Assembly (NCBI RefSeq): GCF_002934685.1
Contig: NZ_NKHL01000119.1
Location: forward strand, 49,985-113,984
Direction: 5' to 3'
Origin: Pseudomonas bohemica
Lineage (GTDB): Bacteria > Pseudomonadota > Gammaproteobacteria > Pseudomonadales > Pseudomonadaceae
Length of the DNA stretch: 64,000 bases
Position numbers and translations under genes: made by a program. The notes under the pieces were generated by a model. The model worked only from the letters and a program-made list of their open reading frames with translations. It ran no database searches and was not told the DNA's origin. Shown here one piece after another: positions 7,604-17,948 of this stretch; the stretch's first letter is position 1; each line of letters starts with the position of its first letter.

Positions 7604-9747
7604 AGACGACAAGCAAGCGATACACCTTCGGATCTGCACAGTGGTGGAATGTGAACATGACTAGGATTCTTTCGATTATCGGCGTGTCGCTATGGATGGC
7701 GATGCTTTCACCGATTCTCCAGGCGGCCAACCTCAAGGCGCTGGATGTCGCCGCATTGCCGGGGGATCGGGTCGAGTTGAAACTGTCCTTCGACGGGCCG
7801 GTGGCAGCCCCGCGCGGCTATACCACCGAGCAGCCGGCGCGGATCGCTCTGGACCTGCCCGGCGTCACCAGCCAGCTGGCGATCAAGAGCCGAGACCTGG
7901 GCTCGGGTAACGCCCACAGTGTCGTGGTGGTCGAAGCCAAGGATCGCACCCGCGTGATCATCAACCTGACCACGTTGGCCCCTTACAGCTCGCGTGTCGA
8001 TGGCAACAACCTGTTCGTGGTCGTCGGTCAGGGCGCCGCAGCTGCGCAAGGCTCGCAACCGAGCACTGCCCAAGGTGCGCCGCGCGTGAGCGTGCCGCCA
8101 GCAGCGGTCAGTTCCGCAGCCACCAAGCCTGCTGCGCGGTCTTATGCGCCAGGTCCGCGTGCAGTCAAGAACGTCGACTTCCAGCGCGGCGAGCTGGGTG
8201 AAGGTAATGTCGTCATCGAGCTGAGCGATGCCGGTATCGCCCCGGACATCCAGGAGCAGGGCGGCAAGATCCGTGTCGATTTCGCCAAGACCCAATTGCC
8301 TGACCCGCTGCGCGTGCGCCTCGATGTGAAGGACTTCGCGACCCCGGTGCAGTTCGTCAATTCCAGTGTCAGCGGCGACAAGGCGAGTATTTCCATCGAG
8401 CCTTCGGGCGCCTTCGATTACTCGGCCTATCAGACTGACAACAAGCTGACCATCAGCGTGCGCCCTTTGACCAATGAAGACGTGGCGCGTCGTAACGCGG
8501 ACAAGCTGGTGTACACCGGCGAGAAGCTGTCGCTGAACTTCCAGGACATTGACGTGCGTTCGGTGCTGCAACTGATCGCCGATTTCACCAATCTCAACCT
8601 GGTGGCCAGTGACACCGTTCAGGGTGGCATCACCCTGCGCCTGCAAAACGTGCCGTGGGATCAGGCTCTGGATCTGGTGCTCAAGACCAAGGGCCTGGAC
8701 AAGCGCAAGATCGGCAACGTGTTGCTGGTCGCGCCCGCCGACGAGATCGCGGCGCGCGAGCGTCAGGAGCTGGAATCGCTCAAGCAGATTTCCGAACTGG
8801 CGCCGCTGCGTCGCGAATTGCTGCAAGTGAACTACGCCAAGGCCGCAGACATCGCCAAGCTGTTCCAGTCCGTGACCAGCGCTGAGTCGAAATCCGACGA
8901 GCGCGGTTCGATCACTGTCGATGAGCGCACCAACAACATCATTGCCTACCAGACTCAGGATCGTCTGGACGAGCTGCGTCGCATTGTCTCGCAGCTGGAC
9001 ATTCCGGTGCGTCAGGTGATGATCGAAGCACGCATCGTCGAAGCCAACGTCGATTATGACAAGTCACTGGGCGTGCGTTGGGGCGGCTCCTCCACGGGCG
9101 GTAAATACACCACTGGCGGCAGCGGTACCGTAACCGGGGATGCCGCCACCAACGGTCCTTATGTGGATATGGGTGTCAGCGATGCGACGTCGTCGATCGG
9201 GCTGGGTTTCCTGACCAACAACACGATTCTCGATCTTGAACTGACGGCCATGGAAAAAACCGGCAACGGCGAAGTGGTCTCTCAGCCCAAGGTCGTCACC
9301 TCGGACAAGGAAACAGCGAAAATCCTGAAAGGTACGGAAGTGCCGTATCAGGAGGCCAGCTCCAGTGGCGCAACTTCGGTGTCGTTCAAGGAGGCATCGC
9401 TGTCCCTGGAAGTTACCCCACAGATCACCCCGGACAACCGCATCATCATGGAGGTCAAGGTCACCAAGGACGAGCCTGACTACGTGAATACCGTGCTGGG
9501 CGTGCCGCCTATCAAGAAGAACGAAGTCAACGCCAAGGTACTGGTATCCGACGGAGAGACCATCGTGATCGGCGGTGTGTTCTCAAATACGCAGAATAAA
9601 GTCGTCGACAAGGTGCCATTTCTGGGCGATGTGCCGTATGTTGGCCGCCTTTTCCGGCGGGATGTGATCACCGAGTCAAAATCCGAGCTGTTGGTATTTC
9701 TCACTCCGCGTATCATGAACAACCAGGCGATTGCTGTGAGTCGTTGA
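7600..9747 (+). CDS. pilQ: Type IV pilus secretin PilQ
   Basis: Forms the outer-membrane ring through which the pilus exits. Up to 715 residues. The domain order is two AMIN domains (about 45-150 and 187-290, peptidoglycan binding), an STN domain (about 310-366), a secretin N1 domain (about 410-485) and the secretin beta-barrel domain to the end (EVNAKVLVSDGETIVIGG, VPFLGDVPYVGRLF). The 7600 ATG overlaps pilP, but the hydrophobic signal peptide begins at Met20 (7657), so initiation may be there instead; neither site has a strong ribosome-binding site. aroK follows after four bases. Confidence 0.95.
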   Translation: MKTTSKRYTFGSAQWWNVNMTRILSIIGVSLWMAMLSPILQAANLKALDVAALPGDRVELKLSFDGPVAAPRGYTTEQPARIALDLPGVTSQLAIKSRDLGSGNAHSVVVVEAKDRTRVIINLTTLAPYSSRVDGNNLFVVVGQGAAAAQGSQPSTAQGAPRVSVPPAAVSSAATKPAARSYAPGPRAVKNVDFQRGELGEGNVVIELSDAGIAPDIQEQGGKIRVDFAKTQLPDPLRVRLDVKDFATPVQFVNSSVSGDKASISIEPSGAFDYSAYQTDNKLTISVRPLTNEDVARRNADKLVYTGEKLSLNFQDIDVRSVLQLIADFTNLNLVASDTVQGGITLRLQNVPWDQALDLVLKTKGLDKRKIGNVLLVAPADEIAARERQELESLKQISELAPLRRELLQVNYAKAADIAKLFQSVTSAESKSDERGSITVDERTNNIIAYQTQDRLDELRRIVSQLDIPVRQVMIEARIVEANVDYDKSLGVRWGGSSTGGKYTTGGSGTVTGDAATNGPYVDMGVSDATSSIGLGFLTNNTILDLELTAMEKTGNGEVVSQPKVVTSDKETAKILKGTEVPYQEASSSGATSVSFKEASLSLEVTPQITPDNRIIMEVKVTKDEPDYVNTVLGVPPIKKNEVNAKVLVSDGETIVIGGVFSNTQNKVVDKVPFLGDVPYVGRLFRRDVITESKSELLVFLTPRIMNNQAIAVSR

Positions 9748-9751
9748 TTCT

Positions 9752-10270
9752 GTGCGAAATTTAATACTTGTGGGGCCGATGGGGGCTGGCAAAAGCACCA
9801 TCGGTCGTCTGCTGGCCAAAGAGCTTCGATTGCCGTTCAAGGATTCCGACAAGGAAATCGAACTGCGAACGGGCGCCAATATCCCATGGATCTTCGACAA
9901 GGAAGGTGAAGCGGGCTTTCGTGATCGGGAACAAGCCATGATCGCTGAGCTGTGCGCCTTTGATGGCGTCGTGCTCGCGACCGGTGGCGGTGCGGTGATG
10001 CGTGAGGAAAACCGGCGGGCCCTGCACGCGGGCGGACGTGTGGTATATCTGCATGCCTCCGTGGAGCAGCAGGTCGGCCGCACCTCCCGTGATCGCAACC
10101 GGCCTCTCTTGCGTACCGCAGATCCGGCCCGCGTACTGCGTGAGCTGTTGGCTATCCGTGATCCGTTCTATCGGGAAATCGCCGATGTCATCATCGAAAC
10201 CGATGAACGGCCGCCGCGAATGGTGGTTCTTGACATCCTCGCCCTGTTGGCCGAGCTTCCTCCCCGTTAA
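9752..10270 (+). CDS. aroK: Shikimate kinase
   Basis: Phosphorylates shikimate to shikimate-3-phosphate, step 5 of chorismate synthesis, in the cytoplasm. The Walker A GPMGAGKST is at residues 8-16; DSDKEIE, the shikimate-binding GFRDRE, TGGGAV and the lid RNRPLL are all present. 172 residues. It starts with GTG only four bases after the pilQ stop, so it is probably co-transcribed with the pilus genes, the usual pseudomonad arrangement. Confidence 0.96.
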   Translation: MRNLILVGPMGAGKSTIGRLLAKELRLPFKDSDKEIELRTGANIPWIFDKEGEAGFRDREQAMIAELCAFDGVVLATGGGAVMREENRRALHAGGRVVYLHASVEQQVGRTSRDRNRPLLRTADPARVLRELLAIRDPFYREIADVIIETDERPPRMVVLDILALLAELPPR

Positions 10271-10399
10271 AGCGCAGGCGAAAATGCGCTATCCTCGGCG
10301 TCCATAAAAAGCAGGGTCGCCTAGTGGCCTTGCGCCGTGGTCCGTATCGTCGCGTTGGCGTCGAACAGGCATCCAATTGTTATAAGAGTGTGGGGACAC

Positions 10400-11503
10400 A
10401 TGCAGACACTTAAGGTCGAGCTTGGCGAGCGGAGCTACCCGATTCATATTGGCGAAGGCTTGCTTGATCGGCCCGAGTTGCTCACGCCGTACATCGCCGG
10501 CAAACAGGTCGCGATCGTTTCCAACAGCACCGTCGCACCGCTCTACATCGAGCGCCTGACCAAGGCGCTGGCCGGGTACAACGTCCTGCCGATCGTGCTT
10601 CCTGATGGCGAAGCCTTCAAGAACTGGGAAACCCTGCAGCTTATCTTCGACGCCCTGCTGACTGCGCGCCATGATCGACGCACGACCGTGATCGCGCTCG
10701 GTGGCGGTGTGATCGGTGACATGGCCGGTTTCGCAGCCGCCTGTTATCAGCGCGGGGTGGACTTCATTCAGGTGCCGACCACGCTGCTGTCTCAGGTCGA
10801 CTCCTCCGTTGGCGGCAAGACCGGCATCAACCACCCGCTGGGCAAGAACATGGTCGGCGCGTTCTATCAGCCGAACGCCGTGCTGATCGACACCACCTCG
10901 CTGAACAGCCTGCCTGAACGCGAGCTGTCTGCCGGGCTTGCCGAGGTCATCAAATACGGTCTGATATGTGACGAGCCGTTCCTGACATGGCTCGAAGAGA
11001 ATATGGACAAGCTGCGCGGCCTGGATCAGGCCACGCTGACCACCGCCATCGAGCGCTCCTGCGCGGCCAAGGCTGCAGTGGTCGGTGCCGATGAGCGTGA
11101 ATCGGGCGTGCGCGCAACGTTGAATCTGGGGCACACCTTCGGTCACGCCATCGAAACCCACATGGGTTATGGGGTCTGGCTGCATGGTGAAGCCGTCGCG
11201 GCCGGTACGGTCATGGCGCTGGAGATGTCGACGCGCCTGGGCTGGATCAGTGAGCAGGAACGCAATCGTGGCATTCGTCTGTTTCAGCGTGCCGGTCTAC
11301 CGATGGTGCCGCCTGAAGACATGACGCCTGAGCATTTTCTCGAGCACATGGCGGTGGACAAGAAGGTGATCGATGGGCGTTTGCGGTTGGTGCTGCTGAG
11401 CCGCATGGGCGAAGCAGTGGTGACCGACGAATATCCAAGAGACGTACTACAGGCCACACTGGTCGCGGATTACCGCGCCTTGGTGGATCAGCTTAGAGGT
11501 TAA
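10400..11503 (+). CDS. aroB: 3-dehydroquinate synthase
   Basis: Converts DAHP to 3-dehydroquinate (shikimate pathway step 2), NAD- and metal-dependent. Seen: GGGVIGDMAGFAAA for NAD, VDSSVGGKTGIN and the metal-binding LNLGHTFGHAIE. The ATG at 10400 starts the conserved MQTLKVELGERSYPIHIG and has GGGGA just upstream; the frame is open to 10337 but that extension is not family-like. 367 residues. It follows aroK after a 129-base gap and precedes the AAA/SPOR gene by 10 bases. Confidence 0.96.
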   Translation: MQTLKVELGERSYPIHIGEGLLDRPELLTPYIAGKQVAIVSNSTVAPLYIERLTKALAGYNVLPIVLPDGEAFKNWETLQLIFDALLTARHDRRTTVIALGGGVIGDMAGFAAACYQRGVDFIQVPTTLLSQVDSSVGGKTGINHPLGKNMVGAFYQPNAVLIDTTSLNSLPERELSAGLAEVIKYGLICDEPFLTWLEENMDKLRGLDQATLTTAIERSCAAKAAVVGADERESGVRATLNLGHTFGHAIETHMGYGVWLHGEAVAAGTVMALEMSTRLGWISEQERNRGIRLFQRAGLPMVPPEDMTPEHFLEHMAVDKKVIDGRLRLVLLSRMGEAVVTDEYPRDVLQATLVADYRALVDQLRG

Positions 11504-11513
11504 TGAGAAATCC

Positions 11514-13139
11514 ATGACTAGTTTGCACGCCGATGAGGCCTTTCTCGGTCACTACCAATTGAGTCATGACCCCTTTGCCACGCGGGTCCCCGGCTTCAAG
11601 TTCTTCCCTGCCCAGCGCAAGCCGGTGCTGGGACAGTTGCATCATCTGGCCCGCTACAGTCAGTTGCTCCTGCTGGTCACGGGCCCTCACGGCAGCGGCA
11701 AGACCCTTCTGCGTCAGGCGCTGGTCGCGAGCACCAACAAGCAATCGGTGCAAAGCGTGGTGGTTTCCGCCCGTGGCGCGAGCGACGCTTCCGGTGTGTT
11801 GCGTCAGGTGGCTCAAGCGTTGAACGTTGCGCAGCCGGAAATGCGCGCGATCCTTTCGCAGGTCGTGCAACTGGCGCTCACCGGCCAGGAAGTCTACGTG
11901 CTGGTAGACGATGCCGAACAACTGGGCGAATCCGCACTCGAAGCGTTGTTGGGATTGGCGGCGGGCACCCCGGAAGGTCGTCCGCACGTCTTCCTGTTCG
12001 GCGAGGCTTCGATCATCGACCGTTTGGACCAACTGTGTGCCGAGAGCGGCTCGGAAGAGGAACGCTTCCACGTTATCGAGCTTGCACCGTATTCCGAAGA
12101 AGAAACCCGTGAGTATCTGGCTCAACGCCTGGAGGGCGCCGGACAAGGCATTGAAGTCTTAAGCGCCGAGCAGATCACCGATATTCACGAGCAGTCCAAT
12201 GGATGGCCGGGCGCGATCAACCAGGTCGCGCGCGACTCGATGATCGAAGCCATGATCGCCAGCCGCTCTGCGGTAAAGCGTCCAAGTATGGGGTTCAAAA
12301 TGCCTAAGAAACACGTGTTGGCTTTGGGTGGGGTTGTTGTGGCAGCGGTGCTCGCTGCGTGGTTGATTCCAGGGCGCAACAGCGCGCCGACGGCTCCGGC
12401 CAACTCCCAGGCACAACTGCCGCTGGGTCAAGGCACGGCGCCTGCTCAGCAATCGAATAACGGTGGCCCGGCCATCGAGTTCGCCGGTAATTCACAGCCG
12501 GTGCCGCTACCGTTGGGCGGTAACTCGCAACCGGTGATGCGCGGTCCTCTGGCTGAAGCTGCGGGTTCCGGCGAAGGAGATGGAGAAGACGGCGGCCCGG
12601 CTGCCAACCAGCCGTTGCAGCCTCCGACCGTGACCACCACCGCGCCACCTGCAGGCGCTGCGGCGGGTCCTGCTCCGGCGATGGCACAAACGCCAACGCC
12701 GACGCCACGTCCTGCACCGGCCCCGGCGGCCAAGCCGACGCCTGCCCCGGCCCCTGCTGCCAAACCCGCGCCGGCGCCGACTCAGGTCGCGACCGCCAAG
12801 CCTGCGCCTAAACCCGCCGAAAAATCTGCTCCTGCTGCTCCCACGTCTGCCGGTGGCACCTGGTACGCCGGCCAGGCTCCGACTCACTATGTGGTGCAGA
12901 TCCTCGGCACCAGCTCCGAAGCCACCGCTCAGAGCTACGTGAAAGAGCAGGGCGCCGAGTACCGCTACTTCAAGAAAACCCTACAGGGCAAGCCTCTGTA
13001 CGTCGTGACTTACGGCAGTTTTGCCGACCGTAATGCGGCGCTCGCCGCGATCAAGGTCTTGCCAGCGAAGGTTCAGGCTGGTAAACCTTGGCCTCGCACT
13101 GTCGGCAGTATCCAACAGGAACTGGCCGCAGCTCGCTAA
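11514..13139 (+). CDS. AAA ATPase with C-terminal SPOR domain (DamX-like)
   Basis: Likely a cell-division or envelope-associated protein. The 541 residues contain an ExeA/AAA-type ATPase domain with Walker A GPHGSGKT (57-64) and Walker B-like VYVLVDDAEQL, then a membrane helix at about 264-284 (HVLALGGVVVAAVLAAWLI). A long Pro/Ala-rich linker (about 300-450, with repeated PAP/KPAPAP) precedes a SPOR domain at about 455-535 (HYVVQILGTSSEATAQSYV), which binds denuded peptidoglycan at the septum. The predicted topology is cytoplasmic ATPase, periplasmic SPOR. The position aroB-this-gltB is conserved in Pseudomonas and parallels aroKB-damX of enterics, where DamX lacks a recognised ATPase. Confidence 0.88.
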   Translation: MTSLHADEAFLGHYQLSHDPFATRVPGFKFFPAQRKPVLGQLHHLARYSQLLLLVTGPHGSGKTLLRQALVASTNKQSVQSVVVSARGASDASGVLRQVAQALNVAQPEMRAILSQVVQLALTGQEVYVLVDDAEQLGESALEALLGLAAGTPEGRPHVFLFGEASIIDRLDQLCAESGSEEERFHVIELAPYSEEETREYLAQRLEGAGQGIEVLSAEQITDIHEQSNGWPGAINQVARDSMIEAMIASRSAVKRPSMGFKMPKKHVLALGGVVVAAVLAAWLIPGRNSAPTAPANSQAQLPLGQGTAPAQQSNNGGPAIEFAGNSQPVPLPLGGNSQPVMRGPLAEAAGSGEGDGEDGGPAANQPLQPPTVTTTAPPAGAAAGPAPAMAQTPTPTPRPAPAPAAKPTPAPAPAAKPAPAPTQVATAKPAPKPAEKSAPAAPTSAGGTWYAGQAPTHYVVQILGTSSEATAQSYVKEQGAEYRYFKKTLQGKPLYVVTYGSFADRNAALAAIKVLPAKVQAGKPWPRTVGSIQQELAAAR

Positions 13140-13498
13140 GAACGCAGCGACCCTACCCGGGTCGCTCGATTAGCTCTCCTGAATTTCACGCATGAGCGTG
13201 CTGACAATGAGCAGCGCGCCTTGCGGTGTCTGCGTCTCAGGCACACATTGAACTTTGGGCTCTCTTTGGTCAGACTCGCAACAAAGCTCTGGCTAGCACG
13301 AGAATCGTTTTAAAACCTTTCATCAATGCGACATAAATTTGCGACGTTTCGTCGCTAAATTTGTGAGGCTTTGTGTCGGTGTGTACAATGACCTCCCTTT
13401 TGCTCCCGCAAAGCTGGCGTACGTTCAGCGTGGATGGTAAATGGTTGAATTGAAAAGAAATTTGCCTCGATAAGGGGCAGCCTGGTGAGAATGTGTCT
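13140..13498 (+). promoter_or_regulatory. gltB upstream region: sigma-70 promoter and large palindrome
   Basis: A 359-base gap. TTGTGA (13361-13366) and TACAAT (13384-13389) are 17 bases apart and form a good sigma-70 promoter, about 110 bases upstream of gltB. Abutting its -35 is a near-perfect palindrome at 13335-13362: AAATTTGCGACG, a TTT centre, then CGTCGC-T-AAATTT. Near the start, 13147-13165 can form a GCGACCC/GGGTCGC hairpin but lacks a T-run. Nothing else is evident. Confidence 0.6.
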
Positions 13499-16400
13499 AT
13501 GAAAGCAGGTCTGTACCATCCAGAAGAATTCAAGGATAACTGTGGTTTCGGCCTGATCGCCCATATGCAAGGCGAGCCCAGTCATCACCTGTTGCAGACG
13601 GCTATCGAAGCCCTGACCTGCATGACCCACCGTGGTGGGATCAACGCCGACGGCAAGACCGGTGACGGTTGCGGGCTGTTGATTCAAAAACCCGACATGT
13701 TCCTGCGTGCCGTGGCTCAGGAGCACTTTGGTGTCGAGCTGCCGCGCCAGTATTGTGTGGGCATGGTGTTCCTCAACCAAGACGATACCAAGGCCCAAGC
13801 CGCCCGCGAAAACATGAACCGCGAAATCCTTGCGGCCGGCCTGACGCTGATTGGCTGGCGTCAGGTGCCTGTCGACACCAGCGTTCTCGGCCGCCTGGCG
13901 CTGGAGCGTCTGCCGAAAATCGAGCAGGTGTTCATCGGCGGTGAAGGCCTGAGCGATCAGGAATTCGCGATCAAGCTGTTCAGTGCTCGTCGCCGTTCGT
14001 CAGTATCCAACGCCGCTGACGCCGACCACTACATCTGCAGCTTTTCGCACAAGACCATCATCTATAAAGGCCTGATGATGCCGCGTGACCTCACGGCATT
14101 CTATCCAGACCTCAACGACGAGCGCCTGCAGACCGCAATCTGCGTGTTCCACCAGCGCTTCTCGACCAACACCCTGCCGAAATGGCCGCTGGCTCAGCCG
14201 TTCCGCTTTCTCGCCCACAACGGCGAGATCAACACCATCACCGGTAATCGCAACTGGGCGCAGGCCCGTCGCACCAAGTTCACCAACGATCTGATGGACC
14301 TGGAAGAACTCGGTCCGCTGGTCAACCGCGTGGGCTCCGACTCCTCAAGCATGGACAACATGTTGGAGCTGATGGTCACCGGCGGCATCGACCTGTTCCG
14401 TGGCGTGCGCATGCTCGTGCCGCCCGCATGGCAGAACGTTGAAACCATGGACCCGGATCTACGCGCGTTCTATGAATTCAACTCCATGCACATGGAGCCG
14501 TGGGATGGCCCGGCCGGTATCGTGATGACCGAAGGTCGCCACGCGGTCTGCCTGCTCGACCGTAACGGTCTGCGTCCGGCGCGCTGGGTCACCACCAAGA
14601 ACGGCTATATCACCCTGGCGTCGGAAATCGGCGTGTGGAACTACACGCCAGAAGACGTCATCGCCAAGGGCCGAGTCGGGCCGGGCCAGATCTTCGCCGT
14701 GGACACCGAAACCGGCCAGATTCTCGATACCGACGCCATCGACAGTCGTCTTAAGTCGCGCCATCCGTACAAGCAATGGCTGCGCAAGAATGCGCTGCGC
14801 ATTCAGGCGACCCTGGAAGATCACGACCACGGTTCGGCGTTTTACAACCCGGATCAGCTCAAACAGTACATGAAGATGTTCCAGGTCACGTTCGAAGAGC
14901 GCGACCAGGTGCTGCGTCCGCTGGGTGAGCAGGGTCAGGAAGCCGTGGGCTCGATGGGCGACGATACGCCAATGGCCGTGTTGTCGCGCCGCGTGCGCAC
15001 GCCGTACGACTATTTCCGTCAGCAGTTCGCGCAGGTGACCAACCCGCCGATCGACCCGTTGCGCGAAGCCATCGTCATGTCGCTGGAAGTCTGCCTCGGT
15101 GCCGAGCGCAACATCTTCCAGGAATCGCCAGAACACGCATCGCGCGTGATCCTCAGCTCGCCGGTTGTTTCCCCGGCCAAGTGGCGCTCGCTGATGACCC
15201 TGGAACGTCCGGGCTTCGACCGCGCCATCATCGACCTGAACTACGACGAAAGCACCGGCCTTGAAGCCGCTGTGCGCAACGTCGCCGATCAGGCCGAAGA
15301 AGCCGTGCGTTCCGGTTGCACCCAGATCGTGTTGAGCGACCGTCACATCGCACCGGGCAAACTGCCGATCCACGCTTCGCTGGCGACCGGCGCGGTTCAC
15401 CACCGCCTGACCGAAAAAGGCCTGCGCTGCGACAGCAACATTCTGGTCGAGACCGCCACCGCTCGCGATCCACACCACTTTGCCGTGCTGATCGGCTTCG
15501 GTGCGTCGGCGGTCTATCCGTTCTTGGCCTACGAAGTGCTGGGCGATCTGATCCGTACCGGCGAAGTGCTGGGCGATCTGTATGAAGTGTTCAAGAACTA
15601 CCGCAAAGGCATCACCAAAGGCCTGCTCAAGATCCTGTCGAAAATGGGCATCTCGACCATCGCCTCGTATCGCGGTGCGCAGCTGTTCGAGGCTATCGGC
15701 CTGTCCGAAGAAGTCTGCGACCTGAGCTTTCGTGGCGTGCCGAGCCGCATCAAGGGTGCGCGCTTCGTCGACATCGAAGACGAGCAGAAGGCCCTGGCCG
15801 GCGAAGCCTGGAGCCCGCGCAAGCCGATCCAGCAAGGCGGCCTGCTGAAGTTCGTCTACGGCGGCGAATACCATGCTTATAACCCTGACGTGGTGGCGAC
15901 GTTGCAAGCCGCCGTGCAGCACGGCGACTACAGTAAATTCAAGGAATACACCGCGCTGGTGGACAATCGTCCGGTGTCGATGATCCGCGATCTGTTCAAG
16001 GTCAAGGAACTCGATACGCCGCTGTCGATTGACGACATCGAGCCGCTGGAAGCGATCCTCAAGCGTTTCGACTCGGCGGGTATCTCGCTGGGCGCACTGT
16101 CGCCGGAAGCTCACGAAGCGCTGGCCGAGGCGATGAACCGTCTGGGCGCGCGCTCCAACTCCGGTGAGGGCGGCGAAGATCCTGCGCGCTACGGCACCAT
16201 CCGCAGCTCCAAGATCAAGCAGATCGCCACCGGCCGTTTTGGGGTGACGCCTGAGTATCTGGTCAACGCCGACGTGCTGCAGATCAAGGTCGCCCAAGGT
16301 GCCAAACCGGGCGAGGGCGGTCAACTGCCCGGCGGCAAGGTCAACGGTCTGATCGCCAAACTGCGTTATGCGGTGCCGGGTGTGACCCTGATTTCGCCTC

Positions 16401-17944
16401 CGCCGCATCACGACATTTACTCGATCGAAGATTTGTCGCAGCTGATTTTCGACCTCAAGCAGGTCAACCCGGCGGCGCTGGTCTCGGTCAAGCTGGTGGC
16501 AGAAGCGGGCGTAGGCACCATCGCCGCCGGTGTGGCCAAGGCCTACGCAGACCTGATTACCATTTCCGGTTACGACGGTGGCACCGGCGCATCGCCGTTG
16601 TCGTCGATCAAATATGCGGGCGCCCCGTGGGAAATCGGTCTGGCCGAAACCCACCAGACCCTGCGCGGCAACGACCTGCGCGGCAAGGTTCGGGTGCAGA
16701 CCGACGGTGGTCTGAAAACCGGTCTGGACGTGATCAAGGCCGCGATCCTCGGCGCCGAGAGCTTCGGTTTCGGCACCGCGCCGATGATCGCGCTGGGCTG
16801 CAAATACCTGCGTATCTGTCATCTGAACAACTGCGCCACCGGCGTCGCGACTCAGAACGACAAGCTGCGCAAGGACCACTACATCGGCACCGTCGACATG
16901 GTGATCAACTTCTTCACCTATGTAGCTGAAGAAACCCGTGAGTGGCTGGCCAAGCTGGGCGTGCGTTCGCTGGAAGATCTGATCGGCCGTACCGACCTGC
17001 TGGACATCCTGCCGGGCGAAACCGCCAAGCAGCAGAATCTGGACCTGACGCCTCTGCTGGGCAGCGACCACATCCCGGCAGACAAGCCTCAGTTCAGCCT
17101 GGTGGACCGCAACCCGCCGTTCGACAAGGGTCTGCTGGCCGAGAAAATGGTCGAGATGGCCAAATCGTCGATCGAGTCCAAGGCGGGCGGCGAATACGAA
17201 CTGGATATCTGCAACTGCGACCGCTCCATCGGTGCGCGTATTTCCGGCGAAATTGCCAAGCTGCACGGCAACCAGGGCATGAACGACGCCCCGGTGACCT
17301 TCCGCTTCAAGGGCACTGCCGGCCAGAGTTTCGGTGTATGGAACGCCGGCGGCCTGAACATGTACCTGGAAGGCGACGCCAACGACTACGTCGGTAAAGG
17401 CATGACCGCGGGCAAGCTGGTGATCGTGCCGCCAAAAGGCAGCCCGTTCAAAACTCAGGACAGCGCTATCATCGGTAACACCTGCCTGTACGGCGCAACC
17501 GGCGGCAAGCTGTTTGCCGCGGGTACCGCAGGGGAGCGCTTCGCTGTGCGTAACTCGGGTGCCCACACCGTTGTGGAAGGCACCGGCGATCACTGCTGCG
17601 AATACATGACCGGCGGTTTCGTCTGCGTCCTGGGCAAGACCGGTTATAACTTCGGCTCCGGCATGACCGGCGGTTTCGCTTACGTGCTCGACCAGGACAA
17701 CACTTTCGTTGACCGGGTCAACCACGAACTGGTCGAAATCCAGCGCATCAGCGGCGAAGCGATGGAAGCGTATCGCAGCCACCTGGAGCGCGTGCTCGCC
17801 GAATACGTTGCAGAAACCGATAGCGAGTGGGGCCGTAATCTCTGGGAAAACCTGGACGACTACCTGCGCCGCTTCTGGCTGGTGAAGCCAAAAGCCGCGA
17901 GCCTGAAGTCGCTGTTGTCCAGCATCCTCGCGAACCCGCAATAA
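13499..17944 (+). CDS. gltB: Glutamate synthase (NADPH) large subunit
   Basis: Hydrolyses glutamine and transfers the ammonia to 2-oxoglutarate, giving glutamate (GS-GOGAT ammonia assimilation). 1481 residues. A short propeptide precedes the N-terminal nucleophile Cys of the class II amidotransferase (DNCGFG, about residue 14). A central domain, an FMN-binding synthase domain, a 3Fe-4S cluster (C1101, C1107, C1112 in CKYLRICHLNNC) and the C-terminal GXGXG domain follow. ATG 13499 is preceded in frame by a GTG at 13493; ATG gives the usual MKAGLYHPEEF start. Followed by gltD. Confidence 0.97.
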   Translation: MKAGLYHPEEFKDNCGFGLIAHMQGEPSHHLLQTAIEALTCMTHRGGINADGKTGDGCGLLIQKPDMFLRAVAQEHFGVELPRQYCVGMVFLNQDDTKAQAARENMNREILAAGLTLIGWRQVPVDTSVLGRLALERLPKIEQVFIGGEGLSDQEFAIKLFSARRRSSVSNAADADHYICSFSHKTIIYKGLMMPRDLTAFYPDLNDERLQTAICVFHQRFSTNTLPKWPLAQPFRFLAHNGEINTITGNRNWAQARRTKFTNDLMDLEELGPLVNRVGSDSSSMDNMLELMVTGGIDLFRGVRMLVPPAWQNVETMDPDLRAFYEFNSMHMEPWDGPAGIVMTEGRHAVCLLDRNGLRPARWVTTKNGYITLASEIGVWNYTPEDVIAKGRVGPGQIFAVDTETGQILDTDAIDSRLKSRHPYKQWLRKNALRIQATLEDHDHGSAFYNPDQLKQYMKMFQVTFEERDQVLRPLGEQGQEAVGSMGDDTPMAVLSRRVRTPYDYFRQQFAQVTNPPIDPLREAIVMSLEVCLGAERNIFQESPEHASRVILSSPVVSPAKWRSLMTLERPGFDRAIIDLNYDESTGLEAAVRNVADQAEEAVRSGCTQIVLSDRHIAPGKLPIHASLATGAVHHRLTEKGLRCDSNILVETATARDPHHFAVLIGFGASAVYPFLAYEVLGDLIRTGEVLGDLYEVFKNYRKGITKGLLKILSKMGISTIASYRGAQLFEAIGLSEEVCDLSFRGVPSRIKGARFVDIEDEQKALAGEAWSPRKPIQQGGLLKFVYGGEYHAYNPDVVATLQAAVQHGDYSKFKEYTALVDNRPVSMIRDLFKVKELDTPLSIDDIEPLEAILKRFDSAGISLGALSPEAHEALAEAMNRLGARSNSGEGGEDPARYGTIRSSKIKQIATGRFGVTPEYLVNADVLQIKVAQGAKPGEGGQLPGGKVNGLIAKLRYAVPGVTLISPPPHHDIYSIEDLSQLIFDLKQVNPAALVSVKLVAEAGVGTIAAGVAKAYADLITISGYDGGTGASPLSSIKYAGAPWEIGLAETHQTLRGNDLRGKVRVQTDGGLKTGLDVIKAAILGAESFGFGTAPMIALGCKYLRICHLNNCATGVATQNDKLRKDHYIGTVDMVINFFTYVAEETREWLAKLGVRSLEDLIGRTDLLDILPGETAKQQNLDLTPLLGSDHIPADKPQFSLVDRNPPFDKGLLAEKMVEMAKSSIESKAGGEYELDICNCDRSIGARISGEIAKLHGNQGMNDAPVTFRFKGTAGQSFGVWNAGGLNMYLEGDANDYVGKGMTAGKLVIVPPKGSPFKTQDSAIIGNTCLYGATGGKLFAAGTAGERFAVRNSGAHTVVEGTGDHCCEYMTGGFVCVLGKTGYNFGSGMTGGFAYVLDQDNTFVDRVNHELVEIQRISGEAMEAYRSHLERVLAEYVAETDSEWGRNLWENLDDYLRRFWLVKPKAASLKSLLSSILANPQ

Positions 17945-17948
17945 AGCA

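Noticed and set aside
13147..13165. Terminator after the AAA/SPOR gene
   Set aside because: The GCGACCC/GGGTCGC stem is not followed by a T-run.
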